Below, piece by piece: positions 35,535 through 44,158 of a DNA stretch of 64,000 nt (the first letter of the stretch is position 1; the number at the start of each line of letters is the position of its first letter). The notes under the pieces were generated by a model. The model did no database searches, was not told the origin of the DNA, and worked only from the letters and a program-made list of their open reading frames with translations. Origin of the DNA: an uncultured Pseudomonadota bacterium. Its GTDB lineage: Bacteria; Pseudomonadota; Alphaproteobacteria; UBA3830. A program made the translations under genes and the position numbers. The stretch spans positions 50,481 through 114,480 of the forward strand of contig CACXWU010000002.1 of assembly GCA_902771535.1 (NCBI GenBank), given 5' to 3'.

Positions 35535-36705
35535 AAATCTGATAAAAGCAGGGTTAGCATCAGCGACATTGCATGGTCTGGTAGTAGTGTTCGGATTTTT
35601 GAATATTTTCGAACCGCGAATTGAAAATGATATGTTTCTGAACATCGAACTGGCAGGAGCTGCCGAAATGCAACAGGCCTTGGAGGATTTTAATAATGGT
35701 CCGATAATTGAAGAACCTCAACCGAAACCTGAAATTATTTCGCCAAAAGAATTCACGCCAGAAGAATCTCAGCCGGAACCGGAAGAAATTAAGCAACCCG
35801 AACCAGTGCCCGAAGAACCCATTCAGGAATCTGTTCCGAGATACGAAGAAATCCCGGAAGAACAATTGGTAAAAGGTCCCAGCATTGTCGAACCGGAACC
35901 TGAACCGGAACCTGAACCGGAAATTGAAGAGCAACCGCAAGAATTGGGAGAGGCTTTGCCTCCGGAGCTAAATGATGAAGAAGTTTTACGGATGGAAAAG
36001 CTCGAGCAGGAAAAGTTAGAGAAGGAGAGACTCGAAAGAGAAAAAGCTGAAAATGAAAGGCAAGAGAAACTCCGAAAAGAACGCGAAGAAAAACGGCGTC
36101 TCGAAAAAAAGAGAAAAGAAGAAAAAAAGAAAAAAGAAGCTGCGCGCCGAAAGAAAAAACGACTGGAAGCAATAAAAAGAATCGAAAAAAAGAATAAGGA
36201 GAAGAAGAAGCGACTAGCAAAAATCGCAGATGCGGTCAAGAAGAACAACAACGCTAAGAAAAAACAAGAAGATTCGTTCTCTAAAATGTTGAAAAGTGAA
36301 AAGAAAACAATAAGCAGATTTTCCGGAAGCAAAGGCAACGGGGGATCGGGCAATGGCCTCGGTTCCTACGGAGATGGCATGGGATTTGTCGACAGCGATG
36401 CAGCAATCATCAGCAATCAAATTATTCCTCATTGGGTAGTCGCCGGAGGAGTCAAAAATGCCGAATCTTTAACGATCCGCATAAGAATAAAAGTAAAAGA
36501 TAACGGAGAAGTTCCTGCTTCGTCTATAGAAATTCTCGACAAGGACAGATATAATTCCGACAGTGTATTTAAGTCCGCGGCAGATAGCGCGAAAAGGGCA
36601 ATTCTGAGAGCCAGTCCGTTAAAAATACCCGCAGAGAAAATGCATATATTTAGAGATTTTGAAATTAGTTTTAACACAGATAAAGCCTTAGGAGTTAAAA
36701 AATGA
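35518..36705 (+). CDS. tolA: Tol-Pal periplasm-spanning protein TolA
   Basis: The 395-residue protein has an N-terminal membrane anchor (residues of about 10-32), a Pro/Glu-rich stretch at about 60-150 with repeated PE units, a Lys/Glu coiled coil at about 155-265, a Gly-rich hinge (GNGGSGNGLGSYG) and a TonB-like C-terminal domain. The charged middle is low complexity, so sequence similarity there means little. Identity rests on architecture and on position between tolR and tolB. It links the TolQR motor to outer-membrane partners. The last four bases overlap the tolB start. Confidence 0.88.
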   Translation: MSSENKNLIKAGLASATLHGLVVVFGFLNIFEPRIENDMFLNIELAGAAEMQQALEDFNNGPIIEEPQPKPEIISPKEFTPEESQPEPEEIKQPEPVPEEPIQESVPRYEEIPEEQLVKGPSIVEPEPEPEPEPEIEEQPQELGEALPPELNDEEVLRMEKLEQEKLEKERLEREKAENERQEKLRKEREEKRRLEKKRKEEKKKKEAARRKKKRLEAIKRIEKKNKEKKKRLAKIADAVKKNNNAKKKQEDSFSKMLKSEKKTISRFSGSKGNGGSGNGLGSYGDGMGFVDSDAAIISNQIIPHWVVAGGVKNAESLTIRIRIKVKDNGEVPASSIEILDKDRYNSDSVFKSAADSAKRAILRASPLKIPAEKMHIFRDFEISFNTDKALGVKK

Positions 36706-38069
36706 CCTCTCTTATCAAAAAAATAGTTTTAGTGTGTTGCGTATTTGTGTTTTCCATATGTAATGCAAAAGATAATCGTGTTGTCGTTAATATTAACGAA
36801 GGAGTTATGAAGCCCGTTAATATAGCATTACACCTCAATGATGGAGTGAATTCATTGAAAGATAGGTTTTTATCCGTCGTTTCAAACGATCTGCAAAGCA
36901 CTGGATTATTTCGGACAATCCCCAACGACGCTTTCATGCAAAATTTGAAGGGAATCAATCAAGTTCCGAATTTCCCCCTGTGGAAAACTATCAATGCCGA
37001 ATATCTCATGAATGCAGAAGCGAAGCTCGTCAACGAAAAATTCGCTGTCGAATTTGCCCTTTATGATGTTTCTTCATCCGAAAAAATTAAAGTCTTTGCT
37101 GTTTCGGGAGACCTTAAGGAATGGCGAAAAATCGCTCACATGGTATCTAACGCCATCTATGAAAGAATCGTCGGAGAATCAGGGTATTTTGATACAAAGG
37201 TTTTATATGTTGCGACCGATAAAACCAGGCGCGGACTAAAAAGACATCGTCTGGCAATCATGGATCAGGATGGACATAACCATCAATACTTGACCAGCGG
37301 CAATACTATAGTTCTAACGCCGAGACTTTCTCCGAACGGAAATGAATTTTCTTTCTTCTCGTACAAAGAAAAAATTGTTAACGGACGCCGTATCCCGTTG
37401 AGCGCTCAAGTCTACCGATACGATTTGAGAAGCAAAAGAATGATACAAAGTCTGAATCTCAAAGGAATGACATACGCACCGAGGTATTCTCCTGACGGAA
37501 AAAATTTGATATTCAGTCTTTCGGAAAAAACCAAGAACGGTCGAGTTGTTTCCTCGATTTTCAGGTACAATATCAGTACCCGGCAACTTGTAAGAGTCAC
37601 CGATGCGCGAAAGTTTTTCTGCATCGACACGTCCCCTTGCTATTCACCCGATGGGAAATACATCGTTTTCAACTCAGACCGCGGAGGCAATCAGCAGCTT
37701 TTCATCATGAATGCTGATGGATCAAACGTGAGAAGGTTATCTTATGGAAAAGGACGATACGCTACACCGGTTTGGTCTCCGAGAGGTGACTGGATTGCGT
37801 TTACGAAATTCGGACGTAACGGCTTTTTTATCGGTGTAATTCGCCCGAACGATACAGATAGCTCCACCGAAAGGATGTTGGCATCGGGATATTTTGTGGA
37901 AGGGCCGACCTGGGCTCCAAACGGCCGACTGGTAATGTTCTCTCAGCAGGATTACGCTCACCGCGAGAAGGTCTACAGTGTTGATATCACGGGATATAAC
38001 AAGCGTTTGGTAAAAACCCCGGGAAACGCAATGGATCCGGAGTGGTCAATAAAAGCAAATTTGAATTAA
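36702..38069 (+). CDS. tolB: Tol-Pal periplasmic beta-propeller protein TolB
   Basis: The 455-residue protein has a signal peptide ending near CNAKD, an N-terminal alpha/beta domain (NVALHLND-type region, SNDLQSTGLFRTIP) and a six-bladed propeller of repeats such as APRYSPDGKNLIFS, SPCYSPDGKYIVFNSDRGGNQQLFIMNADGS and TPVWSPRGDWIAFTKF. It binds Pal and porins in the periplasm. A terminator follows and the next gene runs the other way, so pal is not part of this cluster. Confidence 0.93.
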   Translation: MTSLIKKIVLVCCVFVFSICNAKDNRVVVNINEGVMKPVNIALHLNDGVNSLKDRFLSVVSNDLQSTGLFRTIPNDAFMQNLKGINQVPNFPLWKTINAEYLMNAEAKLVNEKFAVEFALYDVSSSEKIKVFAVSGDLKEWRKIAHMVSNAIYERIVGESGYFDTKVLYVATDKTRRGLKRHRLAIMDQDGHNHQYLTSGNTIVLTPRLSPNGNEFSFFSYKEKIVNGRRIPLSAQVYRYDLRSKRMIQSLNLKGMTYAPRYSPDGKNLIFSLSEKTKNGRVVSSIFRYNISTRQLVRVTDARKFFCIDTSPCYSPDGKYIVFNSDRGGNQQLFIMNADGSNVRRLSYGKGRYATPVWSPRGDWIAFTKFGRNGFFIGVIRPNDTDSSTERMLASGYFVEGPTWAPNGRLVMFSQQDYAHREKVYSVDITGYNKRLVKTPGNAMDPEWSIKANLN

Positions 38070-38080
38070 TGGTTTTACGC

Positions 38081-38110
38081 GGGCGAGCGAAAAATGCTCG
38101 CCCTATTTTG
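38081..38110 (+). terminator. Terminator after tolB
   Basis: A perfect 8-bp GC-rich stem (gggcgagc / gctcgccc) with a seven-base loop is followed by TATTTT. The T run is short but the stem is strong. It lies between tolB and the convergent xerC. Confidence 0.7.
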
Positions 38111-38119
38111 AGATAGGTT

Positions 38120-39043
38120 TCACTCATTCTCCAGCGGATGAGTTTTTTCGTAAATCTTCAGCAGATTATAGTCGTCGATGTCCGTGTAAATTTGAGTACT
38201 TTCCAGAGATTCGTGCCCCAACAGTTCCTGAACCGAGCGGAGATCTGCACCTTTTTGAACCAAATGAGTTGCAAAACTATGCCGAAAAGCGTGAGCACTC
38301 GAGTGTTCGGGCAATTCATTGAGAATTTGCAACTTCTTCAAACGAATATCCACTACCGAAGCACACAATTTCTTACCTTTTACTCCAAGAAACAAAAATC
38401 CGTCGTTCAAATCATAGGGGCAAGTGTTAATGTAGGTCTTAATCCTCTGCAAAGTTATCGGAAACAGCATCACTACTCGATCTTTCTTCCCCTTCCCTCT
38501 TATTTTCATTTCCTGTTCAATGTCTTTTGTTTTGATATTCAGAGCTTCGCTGATTCTCAACCCCGTCGAATAAAGCAGGGTATAGAGAGCTCGATCGCGA
38601 TTTGTTACCCACTGCGGATCATTTTCGAAATAAAATTCCTGGTTGAGAAATTCCATAATGTTGTCTTCGGGAATTGGTTTTGGAAGTAATTTCGATAGCT
38701 TCGAACGCCTCACCGAGGCAATAACTTTCATGTCCAACAAATTTAACTTAGCAAGATAATAAAAAAACGATTTTACGGATGACAGGGCTCGAGCATTGGA
38801 ACGAGCGGACAGATCTTTTCCGACTCGATTTGAAAACCAAGCACGAAAATCCGCCAACTTCAAATTTTTCAAAATTTCCAAATCGATTACAGCATTTTCA
38901 TGCCCGTTCAGAAAATTCAAAAAATCGAACAAATCTCGGCGGTAACAAACTATGGTATGTTCTGAATAGCACAACTGAACGTCCAACTGTGTCAGCCAAT
39001 CCTGTACCAACTTTTGCAAATCTTCATTAACCCTTACCAGCAT
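38120..39043 (-). CDS. xerC: Site-specific tyrosine recombinase XerC
   Basis: The 307-residue recombinase has an N-terminal SAM-like DNA-binding domain (LCYSEHTIVCYRRDLFDFLNFL, SARSNARALSSVKSFFYYL) and the catalytic residues Arg in YSTGLRISEAL, Lys in RGKGKKDR, HAFRHSFATHL, LGHESLESTQIYTDID with the final Tyr. The early WLTQL.VQ..YSEHT and the HPLENE end fit XerC better than XerD. It resolves chromosome dimers at dif with XerD. No mobile-element context is seen, so it is taken as the housekeeping gene. Confidence 0.85.
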   Translation of the reverse strand: MLVRVNEDLQKLVQDWLTQLDVQLCYSEHTIVCYRRDLFDFLNFLNGHENAVIDLEILKNLKLADFRAWFSNRVGKDLSARSNARALSSVKSFFYYLAKLNLLDMKVIASVRRSKLSKLLPKPIPEDNIMEFLNQEFYFENDPQWVTNRDRALYTLLYSTGLRISEALNIKTKDIEQEMKIRGKGKKDRVVMLFPITLQRIKTYINTCPYDLNDGFLFLGVKGKKLCASVVDIRLKKLQILNELPEHSSAHAFRHSFATHLVQKGADLRSVQELLGHESLESTQIYTDIDDYNLLKIYEKTHPLENE

Positions 39044-39179
39044 GCTCGAAATTCCGATTTTTCTACAGCCACGTATATCATACTATACCCGATCGCATCT
39101 AATTGCACCCCACAAGACTATGGCAGTCATTTCGAGAATATGCTAGAATTTTACGTTTCTTGTATCGAAAAGGAATTTG

Positions 39180-40121
39180 ATGTACAGAATCGAAGAGAGG
39201 ATCATTTCTTGGTGTAATGGACTACTGAAAAGGTTTGGAGGGCGCAACCTCATTATATCGATTCCTTACGTTTGGATCTTCTTGTTTTTCATCTGTCCGT
39301 GTCTGATTTTAATAAAAATCAGTTTTTCCGAAGAGATTTTGTCGACACCTCCCTATACATCAATTGTTGATTGGATTTCGGGAGCGACTTTGCAGATTCG
39401 CTTGAATTTGGGAAACTATCTGACTTTGTTCACCGACGAAATGTATATGGAAGGATTTGCTACATCGATCTTAATTGCGGGGGCCTGCACAATTTGCTGC
39501 CTTATCTTGGGATTTCCGATGGCCTATGCAATCGCGAGATCTTCCGAAAAATACCGATCAATTTTGCTAATGCTTGTGGTGCTGCCGTTTTGGACTTCAT
39601 TTTTGATTCGAGTATATGCTTGGATTGTGCTATTAAGTCCCGCCGGCGTCATAAACAACATTTTGATAAAACTTAGCTTGATATCCGCGCCACTGCCCCT
39701 GATGAACAACACATATGCGGCGTGTTTGGGAATTGTCTACGCGTATCTGCCTTTCATGATCTTGCCTTTGTACAGCGCCATCGAAAAAATCGACTACTCC
39801 ATGATGGAAGCAGCTTATGATTTGGGATGCACCCCACTAAAAGCATTTTTCGCGGTAATTGTTCCGCTCGCAATGCCGGGAATTTTTGCTGGATCCGCAT
39901 TGGTGTTCGTTCCAGCAATCGGAGAATTCGTAATTCCGGAATTGCTGGGCGACGCGCAAACTCTCACCATCGGTCGTTTGGTTTGGAACGAGTTTTTCTG
40001 TAATCTTTCGTGGCCGACGGCGGCAGCTCTGTCGATAATTTTGTTGATCTTCGTCGTTTTGCCTATAGTTCTCGCCCAACGACAAAAAGAACTGGTATCT
40101 ACAAAGGAGCAGCAACAGTGA
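39180..40121 (+). CDS. Polyamine-type ABC transporter permease (PotB/PotH)
   Basis: The 313-residue permease has six membrane helices and the EAA loop EAAYDLGCTPLKAFFAVIVPLAMPGI, as in spermidine/putrescine systems. The features FPMAYAIARSS, VVLPFWTSFLIRVYAW and PAIGEFVIPELLGDA are typical of PotB/PotH. It should form the channel with the next gene product. The start is ATG 39180, with an in-frame ATG one codon before. No ATPase or binding-protein gene is adjacent on either side, so those parts must be encoded elsewhere. Confidence 0.85.
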   Translation: MYRIEERIISWCNGLLKRFGGRNLIISIPYVWIFLFFICPCLILIKISFSEEILSTPPYTSIVDWISGATLQIRLNLGNYLTLFTDEMYMEGFATSILIAGACTICCLILGFPMAYAIARSSEKYRSILLMLVVLPFWTSFLIRVYAWIVLLSPAGVINNILIKLSLISAPLPLMNNTYAACLGIVYAYLPFMILPLYSAIEKIDYSMMEAAYDLGCTPLKAFFAVIVPLAMPGIFAGSALVFVPAIGEFVIPELLGDAQTLTIGRLVWNEFFCNLSWPTAAALSIILLIFVVLPIVLAQRQKELVSTKEQQQ

Positions 40122-40951
40122 GATTTTCATGGTCGAAATTTTTCCTGTTCGTCGGTTACATGTTTCTCTACATTCCGCTGCTGTGTATCGTGATTTACTC
40201 CTTCAATGAGTCGCGATATCTCAGTACTTGGGGCGGATTTTCGGTAAAATGGTATCAGGCTTTAATCTCCAACAAAATCATTTTGCATGCGACATGGACC
40301 AGCCTGAAAGTGGCAGGAATTTCAGCAACTATCTCCGTGATTTTGGGAACAATGGCAGCGCTGGTAATAACTCGATTCGGAAGATTCAGAGGAAAAAGTT
40401 TGTTTGTGGGATCGATCACCTCCCCATTGGTTATGCCGGAGGTCATCATGGGATTGTCCTTGCTCATGCTGTTTGTAGGTATGAAAAAAATCCTCGGGTG
40501 GCCGGACCGCGGAATCATGACCGTCATAATCGCGCACACTACCCTGACTCTATCTTATGTCACAATGGTCGTTCAGTCTCGACTGCAAGATTTAGATAAG
40601 TCCGTAGAAGAAGCCGCATTGGACTTGGGAGCTTCTCCGCTAAAGGTTTTCTTCGTTATAACTTTACCGATGATAGCCCCGTCCATTATTTTGGGATGGC
40701 TGCTGGCCTTCGCTCTGTCTCTTGATGATGTTGTGATAGCCAGTTTCGTGGCAGGTCCAGGAGCAACAACTTTGCCGATGGTGATTTTCTCCAGTTTGCG
40801 CTTCGGAATATCTCCGGAGGTCAATGCTTTGGCAACTATTTTGATCGCTGCATTATCAGTGGGAGTGATAATGGCGGCAATTGCTATTTATAAAAGGAAA
40901 ATTCAAAAGGAGAGAGGAAATGAGACCCTACGTTATAGTTCTGGGAAATGA
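40118..40951 (+). CDS. Polyamine-type ABC transporter permease (PotC/PotI)
   Basis: The 277-residue permease starts with GTG 40118, which overlaps the previous stop by four bases and follows AAGGAG. It has six membrane helices, the YSFNESRY...GFSVKWY N-terminal mark of PotC/PotI and the EAA loop EAALDLGASPLKVFFVITLPMIAPSI, then ALSLDDVVIASFVAGPGATTLP. It partners the preceding permease. The last 32 bases overlap mipZ, so the three genes are probably translated from one message. Confidence 0.87.
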   Translation: MRFSWSKFFLFVGYMFLYIPLLCIVIYSFNESRYLSTWGGFSVKWYQALISNKIILHATWTSLKVAGISATISVILGTMAALVITRFGRFRGKSLFVGSITSPLVMPEVIMGLSLLMLFVGMKKILGWPDRGIMTVIIAHTTLTLSYVTMVVQSRLQDLDKSVEEAALDLGASPLKVFFVITLPMIAPSIILGWLLAFALSLDDVVIASFVAGPGATTLPMVIFSSLRFGISPEVNALATILIAALSVGVIMAAIAIYKRKIQKERGNETLRYSSGK

Positions 40952-41717
40952 AAAAGGTGGAACGGGAAAGTCCACCATAGCGATGCATGTTGCGGTCTAT
41001 CTTTTGAATCAGGGATTCAAGGTCGGTACAATCGACATCGACGCGAGACAAGGAACTTTCACCAGATATTTCGAAAACCGAAAAAATAATAGTTCCGGTA
41101 ATATAAAACTGTCTGAGCATTTTGCAATTTTCAAAGATTCTTCGGAGTCCAGTGTTGAAGCTGCTCAAGGAAAAGACATGGAATCGATAAAAAATGCCTT
41201 CGAAAAATTAAGAACGTGTGATTTTCTTGTAATCGATACCCCAGGAAATGATACTTTCTTATCCAGGACTGTGCATTCATATGCGGATACATTAATTACT
41301 CCAATCAATGAAAGTCTTATAGATATCGATGTATTGGTTCGCGTAAACCAAGGTGATTCTCGTACGATGAAGCCAAGTATTTATGCCGAAATGGTTTGGG
41401 AACAACGCAAATCTCGTGCGATTCGTCGCGAAAAACCTATTGATTGGATAGTCGTGAAAAACAGAATGTCGCCGCTGTATTCCAACAACAGAAAAAATGT
41501 CGATACCATTTTGGAAGCTCTTTCCCGAAGGCTAGGATTTCGACTGAGCAATGGATTTTGCGAAAGAGTTATCTTCAAAGAGTTGTTCATATCGGGACTG
41601 ACTTTGTTGGATCTCGAGGCTAAGGGAATTGAGCTTAACATTTCTCATGTGGCGGCTCGTCAAGAGCTACGCGATTTGATCAATTTTATGAAGTTACCGA
41701 AATTATCTAACGAATAG
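40920..41717 (+). CDS. mipZ: Cell-division positioning ATPase MipZ
   Basis: The 265-residue ParA/MinD-family ATPase has the deviant Walker A GNEKGGTGKSTIAMH at residues 9-23, IDIDARQGTFTRYFENR, the Walker B region FLVIDTPGND and the MipZ-specific tail (SPLYSNNRKNVDTILEALS, ERVIFKELFISGLTLLDLE, HVAARQELRDLI). In Caulobacter MipZ forms gradients from the ParB-marked poles and keeps FtsZ at midcell. The start is ATG 40920 behind AAGGAGAGAGGAA, inside the end of the permease gene, so its translation may be coupled to the transporter. Confidence 0.9.
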   Translation: MRPYVIVLGNEKGGTGKSTIAMHVAVYLLNQGFKVGTIDIDARQGTFTRYFENRKNNSSGNIKLSEHFAIFKDSSESSVEAAQGKDMESIKNAFEKLRTCDFLVIDTPGNDTFLSRTVHSYADTLITPINESLIDIDVLVRVNQGDSRTMKPSIYAEMVWEQRKSRAIRREKPIDWIVVKNRMSPLYSNNRKNVDTILEALSRRLGFRLSNGFCERVIFKELFISGLTLLDLEAKGIELNISHVAARQELRDLINFMKLPKLSNE

Positions 41718-41748
41718 GAAAAAATTTCGGAAATATTAAGGAATATAT

Positions 41749-42921
41749 ATGGCTTGTATAGTTCAAAAATTCGGAGGGACTTCTGTCGCGACCTTAGAGA
41801 GAATCAAACATGTAGCCGAATTAATTGCTGAAGCTCATTCGACAAAACAAGTCGCAGTGGTTGTATCGGCAATGGCGGGAGTCACTAATAAATTTGTTGA
41901 ATATGCGCAAAATCTCGGAAGTTTCGAAGGCGACGCAGACTATGACAGCGTGGTGTCGTCGGGAGAGCTTGTCACAGCGGGACTTTTGGCAATCACTCTG
42001 AAAAATATGGGATTAAAATCCCGATCCTACGCCGGATGGCAGGTCCCAATCGAAACATCCAGCAATTATGGATCAGCAATTATTCAATTTGTGGATCCGA
42101 CAAATCTTGAAAAAGATATAAGGGAAGGAATCATCCCCGTAATATGCGGATTCCAAGGAATTAGTTCTGAAAACAGAATCACGACACTGGGACGAGGAGG
42201 CTCCGACCTGACCGCGGTCGCCGTATCCGATGCGTTAAAAGCCGACCTCTGCGAAATTTATTCTGATGTTGACGGAGTTTATACTGTCGATCCGAATTTA
42301 TACCCTCAGGCGCGCCGCATAGATAAAATTCATTATAATGAAATGAAAGAAATGGCTGCACTTGGAGCAAAAGTCATGCAGGAACAATCTGTGGACTATG
42401 CAATGAAAAAGAACGTCCGTGTTCGCGTTGCCTCAAGTTTTGTCGAAAATGAAGGAACAACAATTTCTTCCGATGTCACCGCGAAAAAATTCAGTGGACT
42501 GGCAATCACCCAAAATCTTTCGCAACTTAAGATATGTCACAAAGCAGAATCTCATCTTCCGATAATAGAACTTCTGGAACAATATTTTATACGGTGTGAA
42601 GTTCTTAAAGTGTTTAATGGCAAATTCAGCATTCTGATTGATCGGCAGAAAGTTCCATTGATGCAGAGTTTGTTATCCAAGGAGAGCCATATTCTAAACG
42701 TAAAACGAGAAATGGTTCGAAAAAATTTTTCGCGAATCAGTGTGATCGGATCGGAACTTACGCAAGGTGACTGCGAAAAGCTTATTTCCGTTTTGAGAGA
42801 AGCAAAAATCGAAGTTTTTTATTGCTCGATCCGAAAGAATGGAATAAATTTAATCGTGTTGACGGATAGCCTTTTGAGATCCATAGATGTTTTACACAAA
42901 AATTGCGGGTTGGGAATATGA
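41749..42921 (+). CDS. lysC: Aspartokinase
   Basis: The 390-residue kinase opens VQKFGGTSVAT and has VVVSAMAGVTNKFV, GRGGSDLTAVAVSDALKADLCEIYSDVDGVYTVDP and MKEMAALGAKVMQ. About 140 C-terminal residues correspond to the paired ACT domains that bind feedback amino acids. It phosphorylates aspartate on the path to diaminopimelate/lysine and threonine, the former needed for peptidoglycan. The ACT part is more divergent than the catalytic part. It ends in a four-base overlap with the next gene. Confidence 0.9.
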   Translation: MACIVQKFGGTSVATLERIKHVAELIAEAHSTKQVAVVVSAMAGVTNKFVEYAQNLGSFEGDADYDSVVSSGELVTAGLLAITLKNMGLKSRSYAGWQVPIETSSNYGSAIIQFVDPTNLEKDIREGIIPVICGFQGISSENRITTLGRGGSDLTAVAVSDALKADLCEIYSDVDGVYTVDPNLYPQARRIDKIHYNEMKEMAALGAKVMQEQSVDYAMKKNVRVRVASSFVENEGTTISSDVTAKKFSGLAITQNLSQLKICHKAESHLPIIELLEQYFIRCEVLKVFNGKFSILIDRQKVPLMQSLLSKESHILNVKREMVRKNFSRISVIGSELTQGDCEKLISVLREAKIEVFYCSIRKNGINLIVLTDSLLRSIDVLHKNCGLGI

Positions 42922-43913
42922 ATGAGAAAATTTTAAAATTAATGGAGCGCGGAACGAAAATTTTGGGTTCCAAGTATGCAATTATGGGCGGAGCTATGAC
43001 ATGGATCTCCGAATCAAATTTGACCTCAGCGCTTTCGAACGCGGGTCTGTTTGGGGTATTGGCTTCGGGAGCAATGGACGGTGATTTGCTGAAAAAAGAA
43101 ATCGTCGCAACTCAATCCAAAACTGATAAAAATTTCGGAGTCAACATTATAACGATGAACCCAAAGCTCAACGATCTGGTCGACGTTTGCGGAGAAAGAA
43201 AAGTTTCACACGTAATTTTGGCGGGAGGAATTCCTGAGAAAAGCACAATTGAGAAAATTCACGGATACGGAATTCAAGTCATCGCGTTCGCTCCTTCCCA
43301 GGTGATTGCAAGAAGGTTGTTCAAGCAAGGAATCGACGCGCTTGTGATCGAAGGAAGCGAAGCCGGCGGTCATGTCGGGCCTCTTTCCACGATGATTCTG
43401 ATTCAGGACATCCTTTTGAATATGAAAGAATATCCGATATTTGTCGCGGGAGGAATTTTGCGGGGAGAGATGGTCGCAGCACTCCTCAAATTGGGAGCGG
43501 CAGGATGTCAATTGGGAACGGTTTTCGCCTGCTGCAAAGAATCCACTGCCCACGAGAATTTCAAAAAAGCTTATTTTCGAGCTAGCGGAAGAAACGCCAT
43601 TTTGCCTGTGCAGCTGGATAAAAAGTTCAACATCGCTCCTGTGCGCGCTTTGGAAAATATCGGAATGGATGAATTCGTACAGAAGCAAAGAGAAGTTCTG
43701 CAAAAATTCGAAAAAGGAGAAGTTCGCGCCGAAAACGGTCGTTTGTCTTTGGAACACTTCTGGGCAGGATCTTTACGTCGCGCTGTACAGGAAGGCGATA
43801 CGGATCGTGGTTCGCTTATGTCCGGTCAAATTGTCGAGCTTATAAAGGAAGAAAGATCCATTCAGGAAATCATCGATCAGATTCTGAGGGAAGCCGAGTC
43901 GGTTTTAGATTAA
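42918..43913 (+). CDS. FMN-dependent oxidoreductase of the FabK / nitronate monooxygenase family
   Basis: The 331-residue TIM-barrel flavoprotein has GGAMTWISESNLTSALSNAGLFGVLASGAM at the N-terminus, GVNIITMNP, the FMN phosphate region EGSEAGGHVGPLSTMILIQDI and VAGGILRGEMVAALLKLGAAGCQLGT. FabK is an enoyl-ACP reductase and its relatives oxidise nitronates. Sequence alone does not decide between them. No fatty-acid genes are adjacent. The start is ATG 42918, overlapping the lysC stop (ATGA). Confidence 0.8.
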   Translation: MNEKILKLMERGTKILGSKYAIMGGAMTWISESNLTSALSNAGLFGVLASGAMDGDLLKKEIVATQSKTDKNFGVNIITMNPKLNDLVDVCGERKVSHVILAGGIPEKSTIEKIHGYGIQVIAFAPSQVIARRLFKQGIDALVIEGSEAGGHVGPLSTMILIQDILLNMKEYPIFVAGGILRGEMVAALLKLGAAGCQLGTVFACCKESTAHENFKKAYFRASGRNAILPVQLDKKFNIAPVRALENIGMDEFVQKQREVLQKFEKGEVRAENGRLSLEHFWAGSLRRAVQEGDTDRGSLMSGQIVELIKEERSIQEIIDQILREAESVLD

Positions 43914-44103
43914 AATCTGCCCCCACGTTCCGCTCTGTGAATGGTAACATAGAGAGCTGAAATCTCTGGCAATTTATCTATAACCCTTTAAAAATTAACG
44001 GTTTCTCGTTTCTTATACCAAAATAATTCGGAAAAGTCAGAGAGCGGGTGCGTCCTAAAGAGTGTCTGTGACGGAAATAATATTCACAACGTTCTGAACT
44101 GAA

Positions 44104-44130
44104 ACAAAAAAGCCCCGCCGAAGCGAGGCT
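44104..44130 (-). terminator. Terminator after rpsA
   Basis: On the minus strand the 8-bp stem AGCCTCGC / GCGGGGCT (with G-U) and TTCG tetraloop are followed by six T. The 190 bases between it and the oxidoreductase stop show no gene. Confidence 0.9.
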
Positions 44131-44158
44131 GAAATCTAAACAGATTTACAACGAGAGA

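Noticed and set aside
35823..36353. Ser/Phe-rich open frames antisense to tolA
   Set aside because: They mirror the Lys/Glu low-complexity coiled coil of TolA and have no independent support.
38120..39043. The tyrosine recombinase as a mobile-element integrase
   Set aside because: Length, N-terminal domain and tail match XerC, and no att repeats or element genes surround it.
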